Assembly (NCBI GenBank): GCA_022600605.1
Contig: JAHZKD010000259.1
Span: 1-43,288 of the forward strand
Origin: Actinomycetes bacterium
GTDB taxonomy: Bacteria > Actinomycetota > Actinomycetes > Mycobacteriales > Mycobacteriaceae
Direction: 5' to 3'
Length of the DNA: 43,288 nt
Part shown: positions 8,694-17,903 of the stretch, in pieces
Layout: every line of letters begins with the position of its first letter
Numbering within the stretch: the stretch's first letter is position 1
The notes under the pieces: model-generated
The model's input: only the letters and a program-made list of their open reading frames with translations
Database searches by the model: none
Told to the model about the DNA's origin: nothing
Position numbers and translations under genes: made by a program

Positions 8694-8699
8694 TACTGT
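8694..8699 (+). promoter_or_regulatory. Predicted -10 hexamer TACTGT, leaderless layout, deciding the start at 8707
   Basis: TACTGT ends 7 bases before the ATG at 8707 and overlaps the alternative GTG at 8698. This favours 8707 as the true start. Confidence 0.45.
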
Positions 8700-8706
8700 G
8701 GTCAGC

Positions 8707-10308
8707 ATGCGTCGTCCGCTCCATGCTCTGCGCACTCGCGACCCGAATGCGTCTCACATACGCAACGTTGCCGCGGTGTCAGTCGTGGTCTGCGTCGCCG
8801 TGGTCGGCTGTTCGCCGGGCTTGGCGGCGAACCCCCGCTACGCCACCGAGTCCGGGGCTGGACCCCAAGGCCAGGTTTCGACCAGCGCGCCGACTGAGGG
8901 GCCTCCGCCGCTGGAGCCCCCCAAGAACGAATTGTCTTGGCGGAATTGCACATCACAGGTATTCAGCGAGGCCTCGGTCGACCCGATCCCCGGCGTCTCA
9001 TTGGACTGCGCCAGCTATGACGCCGACCTCGATCCGATCAACGGCGCCAGCGGGACCCTCAGCATCGGGGTAGTGCGCGCAAGATCCCCCCAGACACCGG
9101 CGGACGCCGGGCCGCTGGTGATGACCACCGGGACAGACATTCCATCGTCTATCCAGCTACCGGTGTGGCTGTCCCGCGCTGGAATCGACGTGCTGGACCA
9201 ACACCCCATCGTGTCGGTGGATCGACGGGGCATCGGTATGTCAGGCGCACTGGACTGCCGCGACCTGTTCGACCGCCAGGAGATGATCGAGCAGGCCCAG
9301 TTTCAACCCGGCGACGACCCCGTCGCCAATCTCGGTGCGGTGGCGATGACGGCCACGACGAGCTGCACCGACGCCATCGCCCCAGGGGCCTCGGCGTACG
9401 ACAACTCCCGCGCCGCCGAAGACATCGAGCGCCTGCGCACCACCTGGGATGTGCCCGCGCTGGCGCTGCTCGGCGTGGGAAACGGCGCACAGGTGGCCCT
9501 GGCCTACGCCGGGTCGCACCCGGGCAACGTAGCCAGGATCGTCCTGGATTCCCCACTGCCGCTTGCTATCTCCGCGGAGGCCGCCACTGAACAGCGCGTC
9601 AAGGGGCAGCAGGCCGCCTTGGATGCGTGGGCGGTCCAGTGTGTGGCGACCAACTGCGTGCTGGGCGAGGACCCTAAAGGGGCGGTCGACACATTGCTGA
9701 CCTCGGCCCAGAACGGCCGGGGGCCGGGCGGCGCATCCGTTGCCGCGGTCGCCGAGGCCATCTCGACCGCGCTGGCTTACCCGCAGGGCGACAGGGTCAC
9801 TGCCGGCAACGAACTCGCAGTCGCAGTGGCCGACGCCCGGTCGGGCAACACCGGCGGAATAAACGCCCTGATCAGCCGTGCCGAATCGCTGCGTCAAACC
9901 GACGGCCAGTTCGTCAATACCTGTAGCGACGCACTGAACCGGCCCACCCCCGACCGGGTCCGCGAGCTTGTCGTGGCCTGGGGCAAGCAGTACCCGCAGT
10001 TCGGCAGGGTTGGCGCACTGGACATGGTGAAGTGCCTGCACTGGCCCAGCGGCACCGTACCGCAGGAACCCAAGGACCTTGAGATTCCAACGCTGCTGCT
10101 CGGCGTGCAAAACGACCCGATCGTCGGCAACGAAGGCGTCGCTGCAGTCGCCGCCACTGCCATCAACGCCGGTTCGCCCAACCGGCGAGTCATGTGGCAG
10201 GGCATCGGGCATGGCGCGGCCATCTACTCGGCATGCGCCCTTCCGCCGGTGATCGGATACCTGGACTCGGGCGAGCTGCCCTCAACCGACACGTACTGCC
10301 CGGCTTGA
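8707..10308 (+). CDS. Alpha/beta-hydrolase-fold lipoprotein, tripeptidyl-peptidase-like, nucleophile Ser replaced (Rv2672-like)
   Basis: Encodes 533 residues from the ATG at 8707. The signal peptide ends in lipobox VVGC with lipidated Cys35. A Pro/Ser/Thr linker precedes a large hydrolase domain with the cap region typical of the mycobacterial Hip1/tripeptidyl aminopeptidase type. At the nucleophile elbow, where the family has G-x-S-x-G, this protein reads GVGNGAQ, so the serine is Asn. The C-terminal Asp (GVQNDPIVG) and His (GIGHGAAIY) of the triad are still present. Cys residues at CTS, LDC, TSC, QCV, TNC, NTC, KCL and TYC suggest several disulfides. It is exported and membrane-anchored, and is probably a non-catalytic or altered hydrolase. 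Annotation as protease is by homology only. Confidence 0.8.
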   Translation: MRRPLHALRTRDPNASHIRNVAAVSVVVCVAVVGCSPGLAANPRYATESGAGPQGQVSTSAPTEGPPPLEPPKNELSWRNCTSQVFSEASVDPIPGVSLDCASYDADLDPINGASGTLSIGVVRARSPQTPADAGPLVMTTGTDIPSSIQLPVWLSRAGIDVLDQHPIVSVDRRGIGMSGALDCRDLFDRQEMIEQAQFQPGDDPVANLGAVAMTATTSCTDAIAPGASAYDNSRAAEDIERLRTTWDVPALALLGVGNGAQVALAYAGSHPGNVARIVLDSPLPLAISAEAATEQRVKGQQAALDAWAVQCVATNCVLGEDPKGAVDTLLTSAQNGRGPGGASVAAVAEAISTALAYPQGDRVTAGNELAVAVADARSGNTGGINALISRAESLRQTDGQFVNTCSDALNRPTPDRVRELVVAWGKQYPQFGRVGALDMVKCLHWPSGTVPQEPKDLEIPTLLLGVQNDPIVGNEGVAAVAATAINAGSPNRRVMWQGIGHGAAIYSACALPPVIGYLDSGELPSTDTYCPA

Positions 10309-10347
10309 TGTAGGCCATGTCGCGGCAGCTCAGCTTCCCGCGTCCGG

Positions 10348-10353
10348 TACGGT
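10348..10353 (+). promoter_or_regulatory. Predicted -10 hexamer TACGGT, leaderless layout, for aftC
   Basis: TACGGT ends 6 bases before the GTG at 10360. No Shine-Dalgarno sequence precedes that GTG, which supports a leaderless transcript. Confidence 0.45.
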
Positions 10354-10359
10354 GCGGAC

Positions 10360-11616
10360 GTGCGCGATCTCGTTCTGGCCCCGTTCCGGCCTCGCACCTC
10401 CCCTCCCAGTACCGCATCCGTGCTGCGATCGGTCCTGTGGCCGCTGGCGATCCTGTCGGTCATCCACCGCAGCTACGTGCTCGCCACGAACGGCTTCATC
10501 ACCGACGATTTCGCCCCCGTCTATCGCGCGGTCGTGAATTTCAAGCTCGGCTTACCTATCTACGACGAGCACTTCGGCTACGTCGACCCGCACTACCTTT
10601 ACCCTCCGGGCGGCACGCTGATCATGGCGCCCTTCGGCTACCTGCCTGTGGAGGCGTCGCGCTATTGGTTCATCTTCTTCAACACACTCGCCATCGTGCT
10701 GGCGGCCTACTTCTTGCTGCGGCTGTTCAAGTTCACCCTGGCCTCGGTGGCCGCCCCCGCGCTGCTACTGGCCATGTTCAGTACCGAAAACGTCACCAAC
10801 ACCCTAGTTTTCGGCAACATCAATGGACCTATCCTGCTGCTGGAGGTGCTTTTCTTCCGGTGGCTGCTGGACGGTAACAAGAAACACCAGTGGTGGGCAG
10901 GCGTGGCTATCGGGCTGACATTGGTGGTCAAACCGCTGCTCGCGCCACTGTTGCTGCTGCCGCTGATCAATCGGCAGTGGCGAGCGCTGGTGACGGCCTT
11001 CGCCATCCCGATGGTGTTCAACCTGGCCGCATGGCCGCTCATCAACGACCCGATGAGCTTCGTGACCCGCACGTTGCCCTACATATTCTCGACCCGCGAT
11101 TACTTCAACAGCTCGATACTGGGCAACGGCGTCTACTACGGGCTTCCGATGTGGCTGATCATGCTGCTGCGCGTGATGTTCGCCGTGATCGGCGCCGCCT
11201 CGCTGTGGCTGCTCTACCGGTACTACCGCACCCGCGACCCGCTGTTCTGGATGCTGACCTCCTCGGGTGTACTGCTGCTCACGTCGTGGCTGGTGCTCAC
11301 CCTGGGCCAGGGCTACTACTCGATGATGCTGTTCCCGTTCCTGATGACCGTGGTGCTGCCCAACTCGGCGATTCGCAGCTGGGTCGCCTGGCTTGCGATC
11401 TATGGGTTCACGACTATGGACCGCTGGCTGCTCGGGCACTGGCCGACCACCGGACGCGCACTGGAATACCTGAAGATCACCTACGGCTGGTCGCTGCTCT
11501 CGATCGTGGTGTTCGCGGTGCTGTTGTTCCGATATCTCGACGCCAGGGACGACGGCCGCCTCGACAACGGCATCGACCCACCATGGGTCAAGCAGCCGGC
11601 CGGCCCGGGCGGGTAG
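10360..11616 (+). CDS. aftC: Alpha-(1->3)-arabinofuranosyltransferase AftC
   Basis: Encodes 418 residues with about ten membrane segments. The protein is a GT87-family, GT-C-fold transferase that uses decaprenyl-phospho-arabinose to add alpha-1,3 branches to arabinogalactan and lipoarabinomannan on the outer face of the membrane. The GT-C signature Asp pair is in the first periplasmic loop (ITDDFAPVYRA, about 49-57), followed by the conserved HYLYPPGGTL. Other typical segments are VFGNINGPILLLEVLFF and VVKPLLAPLLLLPL. The order hydrolase-aftC-msrB is as in M. tuberculosis Rv2672-Rv2674. The C-terminal tail is cytoplasmic and ends in a Pro/Gly-rich stretch. Confidence 0.92.
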   Translation: MRDLVLAPFRPRTSPPSTASVLRSVLWPLAILSVIHRSYVLATNGFITDDFAPVYRAVVNFKLGLPIYDEHFGYVDPHYLYPPGGTLIMAPFGYLPVEASRYWFIFFNTLAIVLAAYFLLRLFKFTLASVAAPALLLAMFSTENVTNTLVFGNINGPILLLEVLFFRWLLDGNKKHQWWAGVAIGLTLVVKPLLAPLLLLPLINRQWRALVTAFAIPMVFNLAAWPLINDPMSFVTRTLPYIFSTRDYFNSSILGNGVYYGLPMWLIMLLRVMFAVIGAASLWLLYRYYRTRDPLFWMLTSSGVLLLTSWLVLTLGQGYYSMMLFPFLMTVVLPNSAIRSWVAWLAIYGFTTMDRWLLGHWPTTGRALEYLKITYGWSLLSIVVFAVLLFRYLDARDDGRLDNGIDPPWVKQPAGPGG

Positions 11617-11619
11617 CCT
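11614..11619 (+). promoter_or_regulatory. Predicted -10 hexamer TAGCCT overlapping the aftC stop codon
   Basis: The TAG of the aftC stop is the first half of TAGCCT, which ends 6 bases before the msrB ATG. msrB may therefore have its own leaderless transcript as well as read-through from aftC. Confidence 0.35.
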
Positions 11620-11625
11620 GAATCC

Positions 11626-12078
11626 ATGACCGCTGCAGGTTCTGGATCCGGCGCCGAGCCCAGTCCTGCGCCGAGTCCTGCATTGGCGCTGACCGAGGAC
11701 CAGTGGCGCGCACGACTCACTCAGCAGGAGTTCGCCGTGCTGCGTCAAGCTGGCACCGAGAGGCCGTTCACCGGCGAGTACACCGACTCCAAGACCGAGG
11801 GCGTCTACCAATGCCGCGCGTGTGGCGCAGAGTTGTTCCGCAGCAGTGAGAAGTTCGAATCCCATTGCGGATGGCCGTCTTTCTTCGATCCGGCTGAGGC
11901 TGACTCTGTGTTGCTACGCTCCGATGACACGTTGGGTATGCACCGCGTAGAGGTGCTGTGCGCCTCATGCCACAGCCACCTCGGGCACGTCTTCGACGGT
12001 GAGGGCTACCCGACTCCGACCGACAAGCGCTACTGCATCAACTCGATCTCGCTGCGCCTCGCGCCGGCGGGTGAGTAG
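11626..12078 (+). CDS. msrB: Peptide-methionine (R)-S-oxide reductase MsrB
   Basis: Encodes 150 residues. The enzyme reduces the R epimer of methionine sulfoxide in proteins, using thioredoxin. The four zinc-binding Cys are present as CRAC (63/66) and CASC (112/115). The catalytic Cys137 lies in RYCINS. Cys81 in HCGWPSF is the likely resolving Cys. HLGHVFDGEG and YCINSISL are family signatures. A short Ala/Pro/Ser-rich N-terminal extension (1-22) is not part of the domain and does not look like a signal peptide, so the enzyme is cytoplasmic. It converges with the GGDEF-EAL gene and the two overlap by 49 bases. Confidence 0.93.
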   Translation: MTAAGSGSGAEPSPAPSPALALTEDQWRARLTQQEFAVLRQAGTERPFTGEYTDSKTEGVYQCRACGAELFRSSEKFESHCGWPSFFDPAEADSVLLRSDDTLGMHRVEVLCASCHSHLGHVFDGEGYPTPTDKRYCINSISLRLAPAGE

Positions 12079-14417
12079 CCGCTTAATCCGACTTGCTCGT
12101 CGGCGCCGCTGCCGTTGGCTCGTGCCTGCGATTCGAGGAGGTCCAGGATGGCGGGCGCAGGTACGGGCCGGCTGTAGTAGTAGCCCTGCGCGACGTCGCA
12201 GCCATAGTCGAGCAATTTGGCTGCAGTTTCTTCGTTCTCGACACCCTCGGCCACGGCAGTCATCTTCAAGACGTGAGCCAGGTCGATCACTGCGCGAACG
12301 ATCGCGGCCGTCGTCGGCTGGATCAATATGGGTGCGATGAAATGCCGATCGAGTTTGACCTCGTGAACCGGGAAGTCACGCAGGTACCACAATGCCGAGT
12401 AGCCCGTGCCGAAGTCGTCGATGGCGGTCCGTATTCGGCAGTCGCGCAGCGTCTTAAACGCGGTACGGGTCTCTTCCATATGATCGAGTAAGAGATCTTC
12501 GGTGATCTCGACGGTCAATATCTCCGGCGGCAGGCCCCGCGCGTCGAGCGCCTCCATGATCTGTCGAGGCAGATCGGGATCACTGATGGACGGGGCTGCC
12601 ATATTGACCGCGACCGGGATCCCGACGCCCTTGGCCTTCCACTTAGCCGCGTCGTCCAAGGCACGGTTGAGCATGAATGATGTGAGCGGCTCCATCAAAC
12701 CGTGCTCGCGCACCATGGGCAGAAATCGATCTGGGGCGAGCAATCCGTGGCGCGGGTGCGGCCAGCGGACCAGCGCCTCGACGCCGACGATCTTGCGGGT
12801 GACTAGGTCGACCTTCGGTTGGTACACCGCGGCGAGGCCCGCGTGCTCGATCGCATACCGCAACTCTCCCAGCAAGCGTGCCGAACTTCGCCTGCCGGTT
12901 ACTTCTCCCCCGGGGTTGCCAGTCGGCACAGCGCCTCGGTGCTGATCCAGCTTCGGCGCAAACGTAACGAGCCGACCGGACCGAGATCGCTTCGCCGCTT
13001 GCATCGCTACATCTGCCTGCCTGAGCACCTCGTCGGCCGTGACGGCGCTGTCGTTGAGCGCCGGTACCGCCAACCCGACGCTGGGCCGCACCAGCAGCTC
13101 CTCGCCATCGATAACGAATGACAGATCGAAGGCCTTCACCACGCGCTGCGCGGGCGCCAGGGATTCGGCCTCCTTGCCCTCAACCAGCACCGCGAACGTA
13201 TCGCTGTCCAGGCGGGCCACCGTGTCGGTGGCTCGCACCGTATCGGCAAGCCGCTCCCCCACGCTTACCAGCAGCGCGTCTCCGGCCGCATGACCCAGAC
13301 TCTCGTTGACGAGCTTGAAGTCATCGAGGTCGAGCAGCAGCACCGCAACGGTCAGCGAGTCACCACGGTGCAGTTGTATCGCGTGCGTCAGCCGGTCGGT
13401 GAACAGGGCCCGGTTCGCCAGACCCGTCAACGGGTCGCGCAGCGCCTGATCGGAAACCTCGGTGAGCAGACGGCGGTTCTCACCGAGCATCAGCAACAAC
13501 CTGACCATGACGGCCAATACCGTCGCAATGCCCACCAGGTAGAACGGGCCAAGCCGGGAGACCAGTATCGGAGTGCTGGCCGCTGCACCGATTGCGAGCG
13601 GCACAAACGGTATCCACGTCGATACACCTGAGGGCACCCGTGTTTGCTCGGCGACCGGCTCGCTGGGTACCCGGCAGCTGACCAGAGCGGCTGCGGCGAT
13701 AGCCAAGAAACCCCAGAAGTATCCGAGCGAGATCGCCCCGTAGTACTGATCTTGCACGGCAGTCGCATAAGCATAGGCGATGTCAGAGACAGCCATGAGC
13801 GCCAATCCCGCCGTCAGCAGCGCCACCATCGGCCGTTCGGCGGCCCGGATGCGGGCCAAGAGGAGCAGCGCGACGGTGACCAGAGCGATGCCGGCGACGG
13901 GATAGGCCAGCGCCAACGCCCGCGCTAGCGGCTCGGGAGACCGCACTGAATACACGGTGCCCAGCAGTGCCATCCAGGTAGCCCCGAACAGAGCACCGGC
14001 CACGATCATGCCGTCGAGCGCAACCCGCAGTCTCGTGGAACGGGGATCAGCGCACCACAGGAATAGCAGGGCAAGCCCGGCCCCCAACGGCATTGCGGCA
14101 TAGCCGAAACCCGCCACCGACTGAAACTCGTGCGGGGCGCCGACCAGGTGGGGATAGCTCCACATCAGCTGGCCGGCCACAAAGCCGCCACAACCGATCG
14201 CCATGCATATCCATGCCGCGCGTCGTCTGCCCGACCCCCGCCAGGCGGCGGCCACCGCACACCCGCCTGCCACCAGAGCAACAGACAACAGAACCACATC
14301 GGTGACAATGCAGCGCACCGGCTCAGCGCCCCAGCCGGACAACTGCAACAGGGAGAAACCGGCACCCGTTGCGACAATGGCTGCCCCGGCTGCCGCCACC
14401 CGCCTGGCGCTCGGCAC
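12030..14417 (-). CDS. Membrane-anchored degenerate GGDEF plus intact EAL protein (c-di-GMP phosphodiesterase)
   Basis: Encodes 795 residues from a GTG at 14417. Residues 1-315 hold about nine or ten membrane segments without a named sensor motif. A GGDEF-fold domain follows (about 325-490; RDPLTGLANRALF, LLDLDDFK), but its signature reads DSDTF (404-408) instead of GGDEF, so cyclase activity should be lost. The EAL domain (about 515-775) keeps the catalytic and metal-binding set: EALVRW (547), the NMAAPS Asn, EITEDLL, DDFGTGYS, KLDRHF, EGVENEE and AQGYYYSRP. It is thus predicted to hydrolyse cyclic di-GMP at the membrane. The dead GGDEF domain may bind GTP and tune activity, as known in other hybrid proteins. 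In M. tuberculosis this position holds Rv2675c, an unrelated methyltransferase. Confidence 0.88.
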   Translation of the reverse strand: MPSARRVAAAGAAIVATGAGFSLLQLSGWGAEPVRCIVTDVVLLSVALVAGGCAVAAAWRGSGRRRAAWICMAIGCGGFVAGQLMWSYPHLVGAPHEFQSVAGFGYAAMPLGAGLALLFLWCADPRSTRLRVALDGMIVAGALFGATWMALLGTVYSVRSPEPLARALALAYPVAGIALVTVALLLLARIRAAERPMVALLTAGLALMAVSDIAYAYATAVQDQYYGAISLGYFWGFLAIAAAALVSCRVPSEPVAEQTRVPSGVSTWIPFVPLAIGAAASTPILVSRLGPFYLVGIATVLAVMVRLLLMLGENRRLLTEVSDQALRDPLTGLANRALFTDRLTHAIQLHRGDSLTVAVLLLDLDDFKLVNESLGHAAGDALLVSVGERLADTVRATDTVARLDSDTFAVLVEGKEAESLAPAQRVVKAFDLSFVIDGEELLVRPSVGLAVPALNDSAVTADEVLRQADVAMQAAKRSRSGRLVTFAPKLDQHRGAVPTGNPGGEVTGRRSSARLLGELRYAIEHAGLAAVYQPKVDLVTRKIVGVEALVRWPHPRHGLLAPDRFLPMVREHGLMEPLTSFMLNRALDDAAKWKAKGVGIPVAVNMAAPSISDPDLPRQIMEALDARGLPPEILTVEITEDLLLDHMEETRTAFKTLRDCRIRTAIDDFGTGYSALWYLRDFPVHEVKLDRHFIAPILIQPTTAAIVRAVIDLAHVLKMTAVAEGVENEETAAKLLDYGCDVAQGYYYSRPVPAPAILDLLESQARANGSGADEQVGLSGYSPAGARRSEIELMQ

Positions 14418-14424
14418 CGTACCG

Positions 14425-14430
14425 ATGCTA
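14425..14430 (-). promoter_or_regulatory. Predicted -10 hexamer TAGCAT, leaderless layout, for the EAL gene
   Basis: On the minus strand TAGCAT ends 7 bases before the GTG at 14417, inside the 165-base gap after hemQ. It suggests transcription independent of the haem operon. Confidence 0.4.
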
Positions 14431-14582
14431 GCAACGTGCGTGCCTGGGCAGACCGTTTTCGTCGCTATGGCGACGCTGCTATGGGGTCGAAGCCGACACG
14501 TTGGTTGTGGTCGTTCTCACAGCACACCCGGGTGTGGGCATGCACGGTCGCAACGCCGAGCGCAGCCCCTCTCAGCGCATCG

Positions 14583-15287
14583 TCATGGCAGTTTTGTGAC
14601 GAGCTTTTCCACCGACACCCGCGGTCCGGTGAAGAACGGCGTCTCCTCCCGGACGTGCCGGCGAGCATCGGTGGCGCGCAGATCACGCATCAAGTCGACG
14701 ATGCGATGCAGCTCGGACGCCTCGAACGCCAACAGCCATTCGTAGTCGCCCAGGGCGAACGCAGGCACTGTATTGGCCCGCACATCCTTGTAGCCGCGCG
14801 CCGCCATCCCGTGTTCGGAAAGCATGCGCCGACGTTCGTCGTCGGGCAGCATGTACCAGTCCAGCGACCGGACGAACGGATACACACAGATGTAGGCCCC
14901 AGGGTCCTCACCGGCGAGAAACGCCGGGATGTGGCTCTTGTTGAACTCGGCGGGCCGGTGCAGCCCCACGTTGCTCCACACCGGCGTGCACGCACGGCCC
15001 AGTGTGGTGGTGCGCCGGAATTCGGCGTACGTCGTCTGCAACACCTCGACGGACTCCGCGTGGGTCCACATCATGAAATCGGCGTCGGCGCGCATTCCGG
15101 CGATGTCGTACAGACCGCGCACCACGACCCCGTTATCCTCCTGGGCCTTCAGGAACGTCACGGTCTCGTCGACTACGCGTGCGCGCGCGTCGTCCTCGGA
15201 AGGCAGAACGCCCGGCCGCGCAGCGAACACTGAGAACATCAGGTAGCGGATGGTGGAGTTGAGGGTGTCGTAGTCGAGCTTGGCCAT
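14583..15287 (-). CDS. hemQ: Coproheme decarboxylase HemQ (chlorite-dismutase family)
   Basis: Encodes 234 residues from the ATG at 15287; an upstream in-frame start at 15404 would add 39 non-homologous residues. HemQ performs the last step of the coproporphyrin-dependent haem pathway, turning iron-coproporphyrin III into haem b by two oxidative decarboxylations. Family marks include the catalytic Tyr region [17 protein letters not shown] and a His in [12 protein letters not shown] that is the probable haem ligand. [13 protein letters not shown] and PFFTGPRV near the C terminus are also typical. It is the third gene of hemE-hemY-hemQ, 59 bases after hemY, and cytoplasmic. It is the orthologue of Rv2676c by order. 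Confidence 0.92.
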   Translation of the reverse strand: MAKLDYDTLNSTIRYLMFSVFAARPGVLPSEDDARARVVDETVTFLKAQEDNGVVVRGLYDIAGMRADADFMMWTHAESVEVLQTTYAEFRRTTTLGRACTPVWSNVGLHRPAEFNKSHIPAFLAGEDPGAYICVYPFVRSLDWYMLPDDERRRMLSEHGMAARGYKDVRANTVPAFALGDYEWLLAFEASELHRIVDLMRDLRATDARRHVREETPFFTGPRVSVEKLVTKLP

Positions 15288-15346
15288 GGGCCTATCGTGC
15301 CACGCTCGCCGTTGCCATCCGTTCGTGTGCTCGGGTGGCCCTGCCC

Positions 15347-16723
15347 TCACTGCCCGTCGGGTACAGCCAATGCTGCCACCGCCCGCGTCGCGGCGGCCAC
15401 GCATGCGGGCACCCCTATCCCATCCAGATAGGAACCGGCCACCGCCAACGTCGGCGGCAGCCCAGCCCGTATCTCGGCGACCAGATCCGCGTGCCCGGGC
15501 CCGTACTGCGGCATCGCGTCGATCCAGCGCGCCACCCGGTGATCCACCGGCTGTGCCGAGATCCCGAACAGCGTTGCGAGGTCCTCGGACGACCAGCTCA
15601 GCAGTTCCTCATCGCCGATGCTGTGGGCGATGCTCGTTTCAGCGGAATCACCGAACCGCCCGAACGACAACCGCACCATCTCGACGCTGTCTCGCCGTCC
15701 CCACTTGCGCGACGACAGCGTGACCGCCTTCGTGCGCAAGCGTCCCCGGCCGGCTATCAGCACTCCGGACTGCTCCGGTAGCGGTGTTCCGCCCGGCAGG
15801 GCGAGCGCGACCACCGCCGCAGAAGCCACCGGTATCTTGGCCGCCGCCGCGGCACTGCGCGGGGCGATGTCAGCGATGAGCGCTGACAGCCGCGGCGCAG
15901 GCACCGCAAGGACCACCGCGTCGGCTGGCCAGCGGTCCTCGTGATCGTCGACGACCTCCCATCCCCGGGGCACACGATGGATACCGCAGGCAGCCGCCCG
16001 CGCCCTGCGCAGGCCTGATCGGCGCATCAATTCCTCGACCAGCACCGTGTAGCCGCCCTGCACGGCGCCGAACACCGACCCGGTCACCGGCGGCGGCAGG
16101 GCCGTGCGTACCGCCTCGGTCAGGCTGTCGGCCCCCCGGTCCAGCGCCACCGCGACCGTCGGTGCCGCCGAGCGGAGCCCGATAGTCGCCGCGGAACCGG
16201 AGTAAACGCCGGACAGCAGGGGGTCTACCGACCTGGTCACAACCTGCTCCCCGAAGCGTTCGCCGACGAAATCGGCGACGGCCGGGTCGGCGCCGGGCCG
16301 CCAGCGCAGAGGCCGTGTCGGTTCGTCGAGCATCCATCGGATCGTCGCGTCATCCACCAGGCCGGAAAGAGCGGCCGGCCGTGACGGAATTCCGTTGACA
16401 GTCTCGGCGGGTAATGCGTGCAGTTTGCCTTCGCTGTAGATCAAGGGCCGCGCCCCGCTGGTCCCAATCTGCTTATCTGACAACCCCAGTTCGGCGAGCA
16501 GCGCGGGCACCTCCGGCCTGCGCGCCACGAAGGCTTCAGCGCCCACGTCCAGCGGATACCCGCTGATTTGCTCGGTGCGCAGCGCTCCGCCGAGCCGCTC
16601 AGCCGGATCCAGCACCGTGATCGATGCCTCCGGACCGGCGGCCACCCGTAGCCGGTAGGCCGCGACGAGGCCAGAAATACCGCCCCCGACAATGCAATAC
16701 CGGGCGGGGCTGAGGCCACTCAC
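15347..16723 (-). CDS. hemY: Coproporphyrinogen III oxidase (protoporphyrinogen-oxidase family) HemY/CgoX
   Basis: Encodes 458 residues from a GTG at 16723. Because hemQ lies next to it, the expected reaction is FAD-dependent oxidation of coproporphyrinogen III to coproporphyrin III. The dinucleotide-binding fold is at the very N terminus ([18 protein letters not shown]). [15 protein letters not shown] and a C-terminal FAD-contact region ([20 protein letters not shown]) are characteristic. The GTG start overlaps the hemE stop as GTGA, so translation is probably coupled and the long upstream extension of this frame is not used. The protein is cytoplasmic or membrane-peripheral. Confidence 0.92.
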   Translation of the reverse strand: MSGLSPARYCIVGGGISGLVAAYRLRVAAGPEASITVLDPAERLGGALRTEQISGYPLDVGAEAFVARRPEVPALLAELGLSDKQIGTSGARPLIYSEGKLHALPAETVNGIPSRPAALSGLVDDATIRWMLDEPTRPLRWRPGADPAVADFVGERFGEQVVTRSVDPLLSGVYSGSAATIGLRSAAPTVAVALDRGADSLTEAVRTALPPPVTGSVFGAVQGGYTVLVEELMRRSGLRRARAAACGIHRVPRGWEVVDDHEDRWPADAVVLAVPAPRLSALIADIAPRSAAAAAKIPVASAAVVALALPGGTPLPEQSGVLIAGRGRLRTKAVTLSSRKWGRRDSVEMVRLSFGRFGDSAETSIAHSIGDEELLSWSSEDLATLFGISAQPVDHRVARWIDAMPQYGPGHADLVAEIRAGLPPTLAVAGSYLDGIGVPACVAAATRAVAALAVPDGQ

Positions 16724-17784
16724 AGCTCGTGCACCAATGCCACCGCGTCGGTGATCACCTCGGGATCGGTACCGGGCAGCACGCCATGACCGAGGTTGAA
16801 CACGTGCCCGGCCGCGCCGGCGTCGACAGCGCGCTTTCCGTCCTCCACCACCGAGTGCACCGCACGCTGCACGGCCGGCCAGCCGGCCAGAAGCACCACC
16901 GGGTCCAGGTTTCCCTGGAGCGCGCAGCCTCGCCCCACCCGCGCTGCGGCAGCGGTCAGCGAGGTACGCCAATCCACGCCGACGACCGCCGGCACGCCAT
17001 GCCCTGCGACGGCCTCCGCCATGGCGCCGAGTAGCTCGGCGGTGCCGACCCCGAAGTGCGTCATCGGCACCCCGTAGTCAGCCAGCGATGCGAATACCCG
17101 CAGGCTGTGCGGCAATACATAGGTGCGGTAGTCGGCGAGCGAGAGCGTCCCGGCCCAGGAGTCGAACACCTGAATGGCGTCCACGCCGGCGTCGAGTTGG
17201 ATCTGCAGGAACGCAATGGTCACATCCGTCAGCGCCGTCATGAGCGCTTGCCAGGTGGCTGGCTCACTGAGCATCATCGACTTGGTTCGCTCGTGATTGC
17301 GGCTGGGCCCTCCCTCGACGAGGTAGGAGGCCAGCGTGAAGGGCGCACCGGCAAAACCGATCAGCGGAACCTCACCCAGCGCGGAGGTCAGTTGGGTGAT
17401 CGCGGTCGCTACCGGAAGTACCTGCGGGGGCTGCAGAGGTGCGATCGCGCGGACATCATCGAGGGTGCGGATGGGGCTGTCGATGACCGGGCCGACGTCG
17501 GGAACGATGTCCAGCGCGATCCCGGCGGCTCGCAACGGCACCACGATGTCAGAGAACAGGATTGCGGCGTCGACGCCGTGCCTGCGCACCGGCTGCAGCG
17601 TGATCTCGGTGATCAGATCGGCGTCGAAACACGCCTGCATCATCGTAGTCTTGGCCCGAAGCGCTCGATACTCAGGCAATGACCGCCCAGCCTGCCGCAT
17701 CATCCACACCGGCCGCCGGTGGGGCTCACGACCGGCGACAGCGGCCAAGTACGGCGATTCGGGCAGCTCGCGGCGCGTATTCAT
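16720..17784 (-). CDS. hemE: Uroporphyrinogen decarboxylase
   Basis: Encodes 354 residues from the ATG at 17784, chosen over an in-frame start at 17802 because family members begin with the equivalent of [13 protein letters not shown]. It removes four carboxyl groups from uroporphyrinogen III to give coproporphyrinogen III, the branch precursor for haem in this organism. Signatures include [16 protein letters not shown] (about 26-41), [28 protein letters not shown] and [13 protein letters not shown]. It is the first gene of the haem operon and overlaps hemY by four bases. It is divergent from the DUF3000 gene with a 119-base gap. M. tuberculosis has echA15 (Rv2679) here, which is absent in this window. 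Confidence 0.95.
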   Translation of the reverse strand: MNTRRELPESPYLAAVAGREPHRRPVWMMRQAGRSLPEYRALRAKTTMMQACFDADLITEITLQPVRRHGVDAAILFSDIVVPLRAAGIALDIVPDVGPVIDSPIRTLDDVRAIAPLQPPQVLPVATAITQLTSALGEVPLIGFAGAPFTLASYLVEGGPSRNHERTKSMMLSEPATWQALMTALTDVTIAFLQIQLDAGVDAIQVFDSWAGTLSLADYRTYVLPHSLRVFASLADYGVPMTHFGVGTAELLGAMAEAVAGHGVPAVVGVDWRTSLTAAAARVGRGCALQGNLDPVVLLAGWPAVQRAVHSVVEDGKRAVDAGAAGHVFNLGHGVLPGTDPEVITDAVALVHEL

Positions 17785-17889
17785 CGTGCCCCATGCTGCC
17801 ATGCCCGATCAGGATGTCGGCCGCGGCAACCACTCGGGCAACGTGGATCCAGAATCGGCGCGCCTGCGCGCAGACCTGCCCGGATGGAC

Positions 17890-17895
17890 TAGCGT
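17890..17895 (+). promoter_or_regulatory. Predicted -10 hexamer TAGCGT, leaderless layout, for the DUF3000 gene
   Basis: TAGCGT ends 8 bases before the GTG at 17904, and no ribosome binding site is visible. Confidence 0.35.
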
Positions 17896-17903
17896 CAAAC
17901 GTC

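Noticed and set aside
8698..8706. GTG at 8698 as start of the hydrolase lipoprotein
   Set aside because: It overlaps the predicted -10 hexamer, and the ATG at 8707 is at leaderless distance.
10804..11865. 353-codon minus-strand frame opposite aftC and msrB
   Set aside because: It spans two well-supported genes and has a His/Gln/Arg-rich antisense composition.
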